A stretch of DNA of 64,000 nucleotides from Distichodus sexfasciatus (GCA_032718565.1 JAVGVS010000025.1:1398840-1462839); one strand, 5' to 3'. Positions 36,344 to 47,987 are shown, counted from the first letter of the stretch. Numbers and translations: made by a program. The notes: generated by a model from the letters alone, not told the origin.

Positions 36344-37379
36344 AAAAATTTGAAGTTGACCGTTCCTATATCATCAACACTATGGAATGTTGCATGCTCT
36401 AAAAGAATGTGTCCATTGACTTCAAATATATACATCAAAGTAAAGACTAATGAGTTTGATATAATACTCTGTTACTGTCCGTCACTCTAATCTCAGTGTA
36501 GCATTAGTGTGTGAGGTGGAGTGGTGTTATAGTACAAGGAGTTGGTGGTGTGAAGTGGTATAGTGAAAGTGACTCCTTGTGTGTCAGAGCAGGGAATCTC
36601 ACCCAGGTTTCAGGCTCCTGTATAAACCCTAAGGAAGCTCTGCCAAAGTCCTGTGATTTCACTGCAGGAAACCTCACGGCTGTCTACAGCAGCCCGGCGT
36701 CCGGCAGAGCGCAGCGTGAGAGCGCGCTTTCTTCTCTTTGTTGCTTTCCCTATAATTTTGCAGAAGCGCTACGGCAGGCGAGGCAAATTTAGTTTTTTTC
36801 TTTCTTTGTATGTGCCGACAGCCTGGCGAGGGAAGCAGATCCACAAACGGGTTTTCTGAAACAGAGTGATTCTCTTATTAAAAGCCTTAAAACTCACATC
36901 AGTGGTGTGAACACGTCGTCAGACCCGAACACTAGTTTCATCACAATGCAATAATTTTATAAATTTGATGTCTGCTGATATCCAAAAAGTCTGGAACGAT
37001 TCACTTTCAATTCAGTTCAGCAGCACAACCTGATATGAATTGCAGATTTAACCCCATCAGTGTCATTTCAATTCATACTAATCACAAAAATCATTTGATA
37101 TTTTTATTCCTAAGTTCAACTTGACATTTAAATGAAAAATAATCTTCTCTTTTAATAAAGTAGACCTCCTGTTCAATATAAAGTAACTCGGTTGCTTGGT
37201 GAGGGACGTCACAATATTCTGACAGATTTCTGACAGATGTTTTTATTTTGGACTGATGCTATGGGCTTGTTAATCATTGAATTCATGTATCTGTGTAGAC
37301 TGATGTGTTGTTGTCCCTCTACTGAACACCTTTGAAGGGCTTTCTGGTTCTATTCTATTTAAATGTAAATGTAAATGTA

Positions 37380-37425
<46 letters not shown>

Positions 37426-38688
37426 TTGACATAATCTATAATTGACTTTAGTCACATAACCCCATCATTCTGTTATAAACTTCTTTATTTTGATTAAAAA
37501 CAGTTTTGACGTTATCAGTAAATCAAAATAGTATATTGTGCCCTGTTTAGTTTATGGGATCTATGTTTAAAGGTTAATTGACTTTTCTAGATGCTAAATC
37601 AGAGAACAATCAGAACACGTCAGCACATCATATTCTAATATCCGCTGGTTTTGTGTGTTTTTATCCTTAACAAGTATTTTTCATAGAGGAAGACTGTGTG
37701 ATGTTGGTTTAAAATGTATTCCATCTGGGCTCCAAAATCATTTCAATCTGAAGAGGAGAGCTCTGGTGTTTGATGGTGGCGAGTTTTTTGTATTCTTTAT
37801 AATTAAGATAACATTGGCAGACTCTAAAGGAGAGAGAAAATAAATAAATCTCCCCGAAGGAGAAAGAGAGAGCCGACATGAAAAGAATAATTGAAAACTC
37901 ACTTTACTATAAAAATGTTAATGAGCGTTGCCCGTACCGACTGTAATTGGATTTCTTATAAAGTGACTGCAATGTTTATGTTGTGAAATTTCAGAAATGG
38001 TTTTTTTCCCCCATAAATACAGTTTGTTGCTTAAAATGTCTTACATTTACACCACATGACAAACACTAACACACACAAACACTCACAGCCTACACCACCA
38101 ATTACTGCAGTGTGTCTCAGATTAGCATGAGTAAATCTGATTGATTTAAAATGTTGTCCATATTGAAGTTCCTCAAAAATAAAGCTGATATTATATCTTA
38201 AACACGGTTTTCTACATATATGGTTTTCCCCAGTGTCCTAATAGTGATTAGGTAATAATATATTTTTAATCATTAATTGATTAACAGTATAATCTGGGAA
38301 ATGTAGGCATAGAGCTGTGAAAAGATAGTGTGTTAAAGTTGTGCAAAATATTTTGCTATGAAGTTTATCAATTGAGACTGTATTGGATCGAATTTAGCTC
38401 GTTTTAAACTGACCCTTGTCGTGAGTGAATGTGATGATGCATTGCTTCAAAGCATAAAAGTGTTTCTTCTTTCTTAAAATAAAAAACTTGTTTTATTTAT
38501 GCGGCACTTTTTTATAACACATTAAAAGCTGTAGCCTTGGGCTGTTGCCCCAATTAAAGATAAGTATTCATCAGGTCTCACTCAAGTCTCTGTGTGACAG
38601 AGTGTGTTAAAAAGCTGATCTGAAATAATTTCATTACATTTATGACTTTAACCGTTAATAATCTTTAACAGATAATAATCTATCCACA
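36344..38688. other. Intron segment
   Basis: Bases 36600-36800 are GC-richer and unique. An (AAT)n tract is at 37379-37424 after four ATGTAA-type repeats. No exon recognised. Confidence 0.4.
37379..37424 (+). repeat. (AAT)n microsatellite
   Basis: About 15 uninterrupted units. Confidence 0.95.
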
Positions 38689-39460
38689 GGGTGGCACGGT
38701 GTCGCAGTGGTTAGCGCTGCCGCCTCACAGCGAGAAGGTCCTGGGTTCGAGCCCCGGGTCGGCCTTGGGGCATTTCTGTGTGGAGTGTGCATGCTCTCCC
38801 CGTGTTTGCGTGGGTTTCCTCCAGGTGCTCCGGTTTAATAATAATAATGATAATAAATTTTATTTGTATTGCACTTTATATTTTAGCAGTCTCAAAGTGC
38901 TACAGAAAAAAGAAAATAAGAAAAAAAAAGCTTTAGCAAAAAGCCTTTCTAAAACGATGAGTTTTTAAGTTTCGTTTAAAAACATCAATAGACTGTGGGG
39001 CTCTCAGGTAGTCAGGGAGGGCGTTCCACAGCCTCGGAGCCACAGATGAAAAAGACCTATCACCCATGCTGCAGAGCTTGGTTCTGGGGACTTGGAAGGT
39101 GTTTGTGTTTACAGAACGGAGGGTGTGTGAGGAGGCATGGGGTTTTAGGAGTTCCTGTAGGTAAAGGGGAGCATTTCTGTGAATACACTGGTGGGTGAGA
39201 AGAGAGACCTTATATTCTAGCCTGATTTGGACACGGAGCCAGTGGAGGGTTTTCAGGATGGGGGTGATACTTGCGCACCCTCATCAGGATCCTCCCACAG
39301 TCCAAAAGCATGCAATATAGGTTAATTGGTGACTCTAAATTGGTCCCGTAAGGTGTGACTGAGAGTGTGATTGTGTGAGTGTGTGTGCCCTGTGGTGTGT
39401 TGTTCCCCACCTTGTGCCCATAAGTTCCCAGGAAGTTGAGATTCATGAATGAATGAATAT
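38689..39460 (+). mobile_element. SINE-C (tRNA-derived), split by an insertion
   Basis: The head GGTGGCACGGTGTCGCAGTG, then GGTTAGCGCTGCCGCCTC and CCTGGGTTCGAGCCCCGGG, is a classical fish tRNA-derived SINE. The body runs to GGTGCTCCGGTTT at 38836 and resumes with CCTCCCACAGTCC at 39291, continuing to a GAATGAATGAAT tail. The intact order is seen at 51441-51780. Confidence 0.88.
38837..39290 (-). mobile_element. Retroelement 3' fragment nested in SINE-C
   Basis: Inserted exactly between CGGTTT and CCTCCC of the host SINE. On the minus strand it ends AGTGCAATACAAATAAAATT and a TTATTATT run, the usual tail of fish LINE-type elements, and contains a segment reading CCTCCACTGGCTCCGTGTCC. I recognise the sequence type from fish genomes but cannot name the family. 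Confidence 0.6.
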
Positions 39461-39504
39461 ATCTACGGTATATTCTCCTCTTATTGAAATCTTTCTTTTT
39501 TAAA

Positions 39505-39750
39505 GTGAGTGATTATTTGTGAATTATTAAGATTATTTGAACATACCACAGCACAGCACACAGTGCACCACAAAGAAATGTGACCACTGCATTTAACCCA
39601 TCCGTGAAGGAGCAGTGGGCAGCTAACAAGCCCAGGCAGCAGTGCTTGGGGTCGGTACCTTGCTCAGTGGTAACTTTGCCGGCCCTGGATTCGAACCTGC
39701 AACCTTCTGATCACAGGACGAACAAACTACCCTTATGCCACCAACTTCCC
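39505..39750 (-). mobile_element. SINE-A, reverse
   Basis: Reads GTGAGTGATTATTTGTGAAT, CACAGCACAGCACACAGTGC, GGTCGGTACCTTGCTCAGTG and ACCTTCTGATCACAGGACG on the + strand. Confidence 0.87.
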
Positions 39751-39920
39751 TCCTGTTATTTTTAATCAAACGTTTTACAAACTGTTTTAATTCTATTGCT
39801 GTAAAGCATGTTGAATAACCTCTGGGTATGATGTGATATGTACATAAACATGGCTTGGCTTGTCAAATTTACATATTTTTAGACTGGTGGTGCAGGTAGT
39901 CGGAACAGGATGATCTAAAC

Positions 39921-40221
39921 CAGAGGTTTTCAACTGGTTCTGTCCCAGGGACCACCATTCAGACTAAGCATTTGTCTGCGGGCCACTGTGAGTCTCTGTG
40001 TGTATGTGTGTGTGGGAGGGGGGAGTATCTTTTTTTAGATATTTGCATTAAATTCATTACTCATAAAGATGCCCAAGTCATCTGGAAATTTCATGTTGAA
40101 AAATAAGTGAAAGAATTTGTAATGGTGATTTCAGTAGTGAAACTGGGTTGCATGTCACGGACCACCTGCATTGCCACCGTGGACTACCAGGGGAGCGCAG
40201 ACCACCGGTTGAAAACCCCTG
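39921..40221 (-). mobile_element. hAT-type MITE, copy 2
   Basis: Ends CAGAGGTTTTCAACTGG and CCGGTTGAAAACCCCTG. Flanked by ATCTAAAC and CTCTAAAC, an 8-bp target duplication with one mismatch. Its reverse complement shares TTTCACTACTGAAATCAC and neighbouring sequence with the copy at 32194-32464. Confidence 0.85.
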
Positions 40222-41920
40222 CTCTAAACTAATGTGAGTTTGAGTTTGAAGGCGGCTTCTGCGATTCTTGAGAATGTCTTTGGCTTGTGTTACAGAGACA
40301 ATATCAGTATGGTGACACTCAGGTTACTTCTCAAGGCAATTTAGACTTTTTAGTCGCAACATGGCCTTCGACTCTTGTTGGTTAACGGCAATCTACAACT
40401 GAAACTGCATAATAATAATAATAATAACTAATTGATATTCATCCATTAATTGATATTGGCGATCTAAGCTCGTTCGGCTGTGGTACTCGACTCTGTTTCG
40501 CTCATTACAGCTCCAGTCCCATCTGGCGGAGATTCCGTCCGGGTTCCCCAGTGGTCAGTGCTGTTCGGCAGAAGGGTCGAGGGTCAGACTGTTTTATCAG
40601 ACCATCACAGGCACCGGGCCTGATCACCGAACCTGTCCCCTGTCATCTGTGGCTTTAGATAAGCTTGAGCGAAACAAAAAAAAAACCCTCCACAGACAGA
40701 GCTAAGATTATCAGATCATTTTGGAAAGGACAGACCGGGTCATCAGTGGCAGCGCTCCAGCCGGAAAAAAATGACAACAGACGGGAGGACAAGACATCAA
40801 GATTATCGTTTTTGCTGTGTGTGTGTGTGTATGTATTTCTGTGTGTGTGTGTGTGACTTTTTTTGTACAGGTCTGCCCTGTTGTATCCCTCAGGGACATT
40901 TTTCTGTAGAGAAACGTGGCTCATGATGGTCATTATTCCTATTCCTGTGAGCGTGCATGCTCTCTCTGTAAGAGGGAACATATTGCAGATGACACAGAAG
41001 CGAGTTCTCTAATGACTACAGGCCTCCCGGGAGCCCTCCTTAACCTCCTCACTGTCTAATTGCTTCCATTACCCCGGCCCCGGGGGGACTTGGGGAGGGG
41101 TTGGGTTGGGGGGAGGTTGGGCATGTTGCATGTTCTGAATAGAGACTTTGTGTGGGGCAGCAGTGCTGTTAACACAGTCTGTGTGCTTCCCCATGATCTC
41201 TCCTGCTTTTTTACATGCTGCGTTCTGCATGACTTATGAGAACATATGGTCCGATTGGAGCCAAAATCCTCTCTGAGGTTGCACTTTATTAGGAACTCCT
41301 ACCATGTAGCTCCACCTTGTTGGTGTCCAGTGTAGACATCGCAGTCCATCTGTTACCGCATTTAGATTTTGTTTGTTATTCATTTACATTTATGGTGGAG
41401 GTGGACAGTGTTGGGGAAAGTTCATTTTAAATGCTAGCTTTTCAAGCTACAAGCTACTTATAATTAAATGTGGCTAAGCTACAACCAAGCTAGTGTTTTA
41501 ATATATTAGTATAACAAGCTACAAACTATACAACAAGCTTTAGTGAAAAAGTAGCTAACAACAAGCTAAAACTATTTCATAGCCAGGGATTCTTGCCTCC
41601 ATCTTTGCCATGGTGGATTTCATCCTCCAACTCCATCTCACAGTTGCCAAAAGAGTGCTGTGATGTGCCACTTAGTAGCCTGTTAGATGCAATTTCGGGC
41701 AATTCAGCACCAGTCAGAAATATAGAGCAAGTGCTTTTGGACCCCACCCCCATTGTTCTTTATTATTATTATTATTATTATTGTTGTTGTTGTTGTTAAT
41801 AATAGTAATAATAATAATTTAATATTTTTATTTTATTTTTCTCTTACAAAATGAATTGTGTGGCTTGAACCGCAAGTCACAGAAAGCTGACATTTTCAGG
41901 GTGAGTAGGAACGGTGTGTA
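40222..41920. other. Intron with microsatellites, a G-rich tract and a MITE end
   Basis: (GT)n at 40817-40856. A G-run cluster at 41082-41131. Bases 41407-41590 start CAGTGTTGGGGAAAGTT and contain repeated CAAGCTAC words, matching a family also seen at 52780-52820. (TTA)n/(TTG)n at 41757-41799. Confidence 0.45.
41082..41131 (+). other. Candidate G-quadruplex tract
   Basis: Six or more runs of three or more G separated by one to four bases, starting GGGGGGACTTGGGGAGGGG and continuing TTGGGTTGGGGGG. It lies on the transcribed-sense strand of the intron. Confidence 0.7.
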
Positions 41921-42908
41921 CAGTCTTATGCAAAAGTTTGGGCACCCCTGATAAAAATAACTGTATTAATTCATAACTTGCTAAGCTTGAGAGGCAGCAA
42001 TTTAATTTTAACATATTTGATAACTTATGGACATAGCAATAATTCAGTATCGGAATATTTTTTATTTTGCCAACAGAAACAATGTAATGCTCATTTAAAC
42101 AAAAATAGGCAGGTGCATAAATTTGAGCACCCCAAAGGAGTAAACCCATTCATATTTTGTAGAGCCTCCTTTTGCTGAAATAACAGCCTGTAGACGCCTC
42201 CTATAGCCACTCACAAGTCCCTGAATTCTGGCTGGTGGTATTTTGGACCATTCTTCCAAAATGCCTCCAGTTCAGTCAGGTTCGATGGCTTCTGGGCATG
42301 GACAGCCTGCCTCAACTCAATCCATACATTTTCAATGATGTTCAGGTCTGGGGACTGGGATGGCCATTCAAGAACATTTCACTTGTGCCTCTGCATAAAT
42401 TCCGTAGTAGATTTTTAGTGGTGCTTTGGATCATTGTCGTGCTGAAACATCCAACCCCGGCGTAACTTCAACTTTGTGACTGACTCTAGAACATTCTTTT
42501 CAAGAATCTGCTGATATTGGGTGGAATCCATGCGGCTCTCAACTTTAACAAGGTTTCCAATACCTGTGCTAGCCACACAGCACCATAGCATGATGGACCC
42601 TCCACCAAATTTCACTGTTGGCAGCAAGTTCTTCTCCTGGAATGCTGTGTATTTTTTTCACCATGCATAGCGCCTCTGGTTATGACCAAATAACTCTATC
42701 TTAGTCTCATCTGTCCACAGTATTTTTTTCCAGAATATTTCTGGCTTGTCCAGATGCTCTTATGCATACCTCATGCGGCTCTTCTTTTTGCGCATCACCC
42801 TTTCACTGAGCTGTTCCTAGTGCAAAGTGCGCTGGACTGTGGAACGATGTACAATGACGCCATCAGCAGCCAGATGTTGTTGTAGCTCTCTGAAGGTGCT
42901 CTGGTGCT
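41921..42908 (-). pseudogene. Decayed Tc1-like transposon with transposase
   Basis: The terminal repeat at 41921 (CAGTCTTATGCAAAAGTTTG) follows a TA. On the minus strand the transposase reads LWTDETKIELFGHNQRRYAW (42661-42720, first catalytic D), then GGGSIMLWCCVA, then QHDNDPKH (second D, about 42418-42441), then LEWPSQSPDLNIIENVW (E of the DDE triad, near 42340). In-frame stops occur, for example at 42658-42660. The N-terminal DNA-binding part and the other terminus are missing or unrecognisable beyond about 42908. It cannot make an active enzyme. Confidence 0.88.
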
Positions 42909-42999
42909 TGCCGCCCTGTGGCTATACTTTATTTTGCTTTTTAAAATGCATTTTTAAAAGTAGCTTTGCTACTGAAATATTAAGTACTTGTAGGCAGCT

Positions 43000-43200
43000 C
43001 TTCCCAAATACTGATGGTGGACTGGTAGCAGATACTAAACTAGTACTACACTGATGTGCACTGGTTCAAGTCCAGACTCTATGCTACTGACAGTACTACA
43101 CTCTTGGCCAAGTTGCTCCAGAAAGACTCTCTCTGTAATTAGGAAATGGAAGTTGCTCTAGAAAGTAGTGTTTGCCAAATGCAAAAAAAAGTAAATGTAA
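43000..43200 (+). mobile_element. SINE-B partial copy
   Basis: ACTGGTTCAAGTCCAGACTC (B-box region), GGCCAAGTTGCTCCAGAAAG and TGTTTGCCAAATGC match the SINE-B body. The head is degenerate. Confidence 0.6.
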
Positions 43201-46018
43201 ATTTACTCACAGGGACAGTATAAAGCAATGTGGGACCTTGCTCAGGGGTCTAACAGTAGTTTCTGGGACTCTTACCCCTAAACTTATGATCACCAACATG
43301 GGGTTTCAGTCGTGTAGATTACTGCATGGTCAGTGGTTCTTTTTTGAGTGCAGAAAATGCAGTGCAATTGTTACTCCCCACTACTCAGATTAGGCATCAT
43401 CCCTTTCTCTGAATCTCTCTCTGATGCTGTTTAGACAAAGATGGCAGGTGCCCAACCTAGATGCTGATAAAATCCATAAATTAATCCTGAGTGAGCTTTA
43501 GGGAAGTTGTCTTTCATCTTCATTCTGATTGATGGCAAGGTGCCTTTCCCCGTTCCATAATGTTCCTACAAACTAAAACAGCCAGTTTTCTGTCACCGCT
43601 GGACTACAGCTAGAAGTCTCACCGTCTACTGTATTTTTTTGATCTTTTACAGAAAGAATGCCTCATAATCAAGAGGCACAAAAATGAGAATACTGTCTGT
43701 ACCCCTGTGACAGTGTCTTAATATTTGCACAGCCCCAAATTTGGTCATGATTTCCTCAGTGAACCTTCTCGTTCCAGCCTGTGGTGCTGTAGCTGCCGCA
43801 AGCGACTGTTTTGTTGCCCAGATGCCCGTATCCGCGGTGGTCCCACAGGTCCGCCCTGTCTGCTCAGATGGATGACCTTCACCATCACAGTCCACATTAG
43901 GGACGGCCAGTCAAGCGGTGAAGCCCAACTTTGTGATTGATAAGAGGGCCAAACTCTCCTCCGCATCCCTTTGAAATGATGAATTAGCACGTACAGAGAC
44001 TCAGTCTGCTGCAGACAGGAGGGCATAAAGATATTTCAAATTATATCATTAGAGCTGGGCAGTTAATTGATAGTCAGAATCTCTAATCATATTCTGGCCC
44101 ATGGCGATTATGTTAATTAATATAATTATTTTTATTCTTATTTTTTAAAATAAAAAAATAATTAGATGAATGTATTTGTTCTACCAGAGCTGTATTTTTC
44201 CTTTGCAAAAAAGGTAATAGTCTAAGCAGAGCCACTTGACCTTCATTAAGTTGTTTTCACACTAATTTCAAAGGTCGTCTGTGTTTGGTGGCCGGCCAAG
44301 TGACTCATATTGTAAATAACTGGAATTTAGCAACGTCATGCAGAGAGAGAGAATTACTTTTGCTCTTTCACTGCCTTTATGTTGTGTTTTGCTTTGTATA
44401 GAATCTAACATTGACAGTAAAGTTGGACAGAAATGCACAATACTAGTTACAGCCTTATGTTAGGGCTGGGTGATATGACCTTAAATCAATATCATGATAA
44501 ATTTTGCCTAGTAATTTCACCCCGCATAGTTCACAAGGTTTGTTAATGTTGAAGTGCTTGAGTCCGGTCTTGCTCTCGAGACCAGTTTTTGAAAGTCTTG
44601 GTCTTGTCATGGACTTGGACGAAGAGGACTCGGGATTTTATTTCAAGCCCAGCCGAGACAACAACTCTGAGTTATTACTATTAACTCTTTGAAACCGATG
44701 CAGGTATTTTGCATTGTTTTTTAATTATTGTTTAATAACTCACACGAGTTTGAGCTTACTGGACAATATATTTATTCCTCCGTATGTGAAATTATTTCTG
44801 AGTAATTTTATGCACAAAAACTGAAGTAATTGCGTAAAACGACATTAATTACATTAATAGTGATTAATCGTTTCCATTTACATTTATGGCATTGAGCAGA
44901 TGCTCATATTCAGACCACCTATTTATTTTTATTAACAATTTAAAAAATCATCCAACTGTCCACTGATCCAACATAGGCAAGATTACGTCAGTCAAAGGTT
45001 CTGAATTTTTTAATTTATTTCGGGGTTCCACCCTCTGTACACAGTGGGAGATGTGTCACTGCCCATTTTGAACTTACATCATTTTTTTTGTAGTATTTTC
45101 AGCACTGGCATGATGAGTTATTTCTAATGCCAGGGCTACCATCCGTTCACTGACCATGCCTACAGGATGGAATCACTGCCCAGTTTTTTAACTTATACTG
45201 ACAAAGCTGAACTGGTCAGCTGGGTTTCTGGCCCATGTTGGATGTTCTCTCAAATGTCTCCTGAATGCAAAAGAGCTTTACACCAGCTGGGGGGAATGCG
45301 ATATCACGTTAGGAAACGGAGCTCAAATCTATTTTTTTATGGGTTTCAGAGCCGCTGGATCTGTTTTGGTGTGTTTAGACAGGATTGGGATGTAAAACAG
45401 GCGGCTTTTTCCCCCTACCAAGCATTTTATTTTCCTGAATAACAGCCAACTGAGTGCAGGATCAAGCCCCAGGTTTGCAGCTGTAAAAGGAGAAAGAGAC
45501 GCATTTATTTCACAAACCTAGCAGCGCTGAATAGCTCTGATTGCTTCCTCAGGCTTATCACATGGTGCATGCTTCAAGCTGAGATAGTGAAGATGATCTG
45601 TGTGTTGCACTGAGATCGTAAGATAACTCTGACGGCATGCCTTTTCTCCTCTGGATTATGACTTAAAGCAGCCGTTCAGGGGAAATTCATATTTATGCAA
45701 ATTTCCTACCTGTAATCAGCCAAGAGACTTTTGGTGCCCAAATTTTTCATTTTTTTGTGCTGGAGTTGTGAGGATGACTTTTGCTAAGAGATAATGGCTG
45801 CCCATGGCCCATGAATTAACAATGAATGTTGCAAACTCATTGGCCTTAAGCTTGAATTACTCCTTTCTTTTTGCTCTGGTGCAAAACAGAAGAAACTGAT
45901 TTTGGAAACCAACTATGTGGAGGATCTTAGGAGCAGGAACTTTGCATTAATACTCAAATTTTAGAACTCTTTATTGCCATAATGTTTAAACATACCAAGC
46001 CACTGAAAAGAATAAGAA
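43201..46018. other. Intron segment
   Basis: Bases 43725-43960 are GC-richer and unique with short frames on both strands. Bases 44050-44110 and 44463-44515 start AGAGCTGGGCAGTTAATTG and AGGGCTGGGTGATATGACC, signatures of fish hAT-type MITEs. Bases 44880-44925 carry a SINE-B tail remnant. Bases 45160-45460 are unique. Confidence 0.4.
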
Positions 46019-46021
46019 TAA

Positions 46022-46534
46022 GGGCCTGTGTCCTCCACCAAATTCGTTTTTGTTTTTGCGCTGGCAGCACCTATTTTTTAATACAAATCCAATGAGCTTC
46101 AGCGTTCAGAGCACTGAGTGCCTTCAGCAGGAAAAAAAGAAAAACTCTGGTGGAGACTTTTTTTTTTACCGCAGCGCTCAGAGCGCTTCAAGTTGAAATT
46201 CGTTTAAGTTTTAGAACAGCACTGTGCTCGTCAATGTCACTTCTGTCTTGCTAGCCAATCAAAATCGAGGAAGCGACGGGACATACAGAATCAAGAGCTC
46301 ACTACAAACGGTGGCGTATCTGGAGCAGCTGGAGAAGCTTATTTTGGCTTTATTTACATGAATAAAGCAAAAAACTACAATTGATCAAGTGATCAAACCC
46401 CTAATTGGTGTTATATCCCAGCTGTTTATCTCATGCACCCAACAAGCGCAGAGAGAAGCGCAGAGAAAGCACCTTAGAAGTGAGACTTTGACTGCTTTCA
46501 GTGCAAAAAAAATGCATTTGGTGGGCACAGGCCC
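46022..46534. mobile_element. PIF/Harbinger-like MITE
   Basis: Inverted ends GGGCCTGTGTCCTCCACCAA and, at the right, TTTGGTGGGCACAGGCCC, flanked by TAA on the left and TTA on the right, as expected for a TWA target. About 513 bp, no transposase. It ends about 380 bp before an ADCK1 exon. Confidence 0.75.
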
Positions 46535-46913
46535 TTAGTCTAATATCAACATAAATAACATTATAGTATGTACTATACATAGCCAATATTTCTTACATTA
46601 TATTCACAACTTTGTTGTTTATTCATCACCATTGAAATTTTCTAAATGAACTACACATTCTTAATTATTGATCACAGTTATTCCAAAGTTTCACCCTTTT
46701 ACACATGCAATTTTTAAAATATTTGGTCTTGTCCTGACTTTTTAAAATCTTCTGGTCTCCCTAACTTCATAACGACTCCTAGTACATTCAGTCAACATTC
46801 AAGTTTGGTAGATCATTTTGTGCTCCACTTGAGAACAGTACAGTATGTGAGCACTTTTGCCATATCCGCAGACTTGTTTACTTCACATCTGTCTTTCTAT
46901 CTCTGCCCTCCAG

Positions 46914-47072
46914 CTGGAGCAGCTCTTCGTCAACTTCGAGGAGGACCCCCAGGGGGCGGCGTCTCTGGCCCAGGTGCACCGTGCAGTTTTGGCCGACGGC
47001 AGGACGGTGGCCGTCAAGGTGCAGCATCCCAAGGTCCAGGCCCAGAGCTCCAAGGACATTGCGGTGATGGAG
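46914..47072 (+). CDS. ADCK1: ADCK1 internal exon (alanine-rich loop and VAVK lysine)
   Basis: This exon encodes 53 residues starting LEQLFVNFEEDPQG and ending SKDIAVME. It holds the UbiB-family replacement for the glycine-rich loop (AASLAQVH, exon residues 15-22) and the nucleotide-positioning lysine in TVAVKVQHPK (lysine at exon residue 35). The acceptor has a good pyrimidine tract ending CTCTGCCCTCCAG. The donor is GAG|GTGCGG, a weaker match to consensus than its neighbours. Both ends are phase 0, joining GKE of the previous exon to LEQ here. If the donor were missed, the frame would run on for 81 codons to 47315. The intron before it is 38.6 kb and the intron after it is 563 bp. Assignment rests on the protein match. 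Confidence 0.96.
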
Positions 47073-47635
47073 GTGCGGAAAGAGAGGCCGAGCCGACTCG
47101 TGTTGAGCTACCTCCAGCTAAATCACCTGCTCTGTCACTGTCACGGCATTTCGGCTAGCCTGATGAGAGCCTGCTCTTATTCGTCCCATCAGTGTTTAAG
47201 TAATAGAGCCCATAACTCAAACGCCACTTTTATACGCGTTACTGCGGGACGGCCTTCCGAGCACGCACATATGATTTCATCTTTTTTTGCTGAAGTTGTA
47301 ATCACTGCATACTAACCGGCGCTGTCTTTAAAGAGGCACGAAACCTTCCGAGGTGAATTTTGAAGTGTGTTTAATACACACTCAAGGCAAAATGGTGATT
47401 CTCTGTTGAAAAAATTTCAGACTTGCAGAGGTAAGAAGCAATGGAGTAGGAATATTTGAAGTTACTCTGCTTAAAAATTATTTTCTGGCATCTGGATTTT
47501 ACTTGAGTATTTATTTTCTTATATTCTTATATATTTAAATTTTTATTCTTATATTTCAACTTTTTACTGTGGAATGTGGTCTGGGTCAGCCGTTATTAAT
47601 GATTTTTGGTATGGGATGTGTGTGTGTGTGTGCAG
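47073..47635 (+). other. ADCK1: ADCK1 short intron
   Basis: 563-bp intron between the VAVK and ExD exons. The 3' end is (TG)8 directly before TGCAG (47617-47635) instead of a pyrimidine tract. No repeat family recognised inside. Confidence 0.8.
47617..47632 (+). repeat. (TG)8 at splice acceptor
   Basis: Lies immediately upstream of the CAG acceptor of the exon at 47636. Confidence 0.95.
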
Positions 47636-47794
47636 TTCCTGCTGCAGGTGGTCCACTGGCTGTTCCCTGATTTTGCCTTCATGTGGCTTGTGGAGGAGGC
47701 CAAGAGAAACCTGCCACTCGAACTTGACTTCCTCAACGAGGGCCGAAATGCTGAGAGAGTGGCCAGCATGCTGAAACACTTTGACTTCCTCAAG
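47636..47794 (+). CDS. ADCK1: ADCK1 internal exon (ExD motif)
   Basis: This exon encodes 53 residues, from FLLQVVHWLFPDF to MLKHFDFLK. It contains FMWLVEEAKRNLPLELDFLN, with the ExD motif (E29 and D31 of the exon) and the following NE pair (N34, E35) that are hallmarks of ADCK/UbiB kinases. It begins phase 0 after ME of the previous exon and ends phase 0 at AAG|GTATAC. The acceptor TGCAG is directly preceded by (TG)8 and the donor is directly followed by about 45 bp of (AC)n, so the exon lies between complementary dinucleotide repeats. At 159 nt it could be skipped without a frameshift, but that would remove the ExD motif. Confidence 0.96.
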
Positions 47795-47797
47795 GTA

Positions 47798-47843
47798 TAC
47801 ACACACACACACACACACATACACACACACACACACACACACA
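47798..47843 (+). repeat. (AC)n at splice donor
   Basis: Begins within the donor context GTATACACAC, interrupted once by AT. It is complementary to the (TG)8 on the other side of the exon. Confidence 0.95.
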
Positions 47844-47987
47844 TTCTCTATTTTGGGGGGGCATTCCATCGACATAATGCTGACTGATAAATAAACTGAT
47901 AGATAAATAAATGCACAAACTATGTTTTTGTAGTAAAGCCCTAGTCTAAAGTATAGAGATATGAGAAGACATTACAGCAATTACAGT

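Noticed and set aside
43725..43960. Coding exon in GC-rich block
   Set aside because: Short frames exist on both strands but neither gives a recognisable protein or convincing paired splice sites.
47073..47315. Exon 46914 extended to the stop at 47315
   Set aside because: The joined protein matches ADCK1 exactly when spliced at 47072 to 47636; the extension has no homology.
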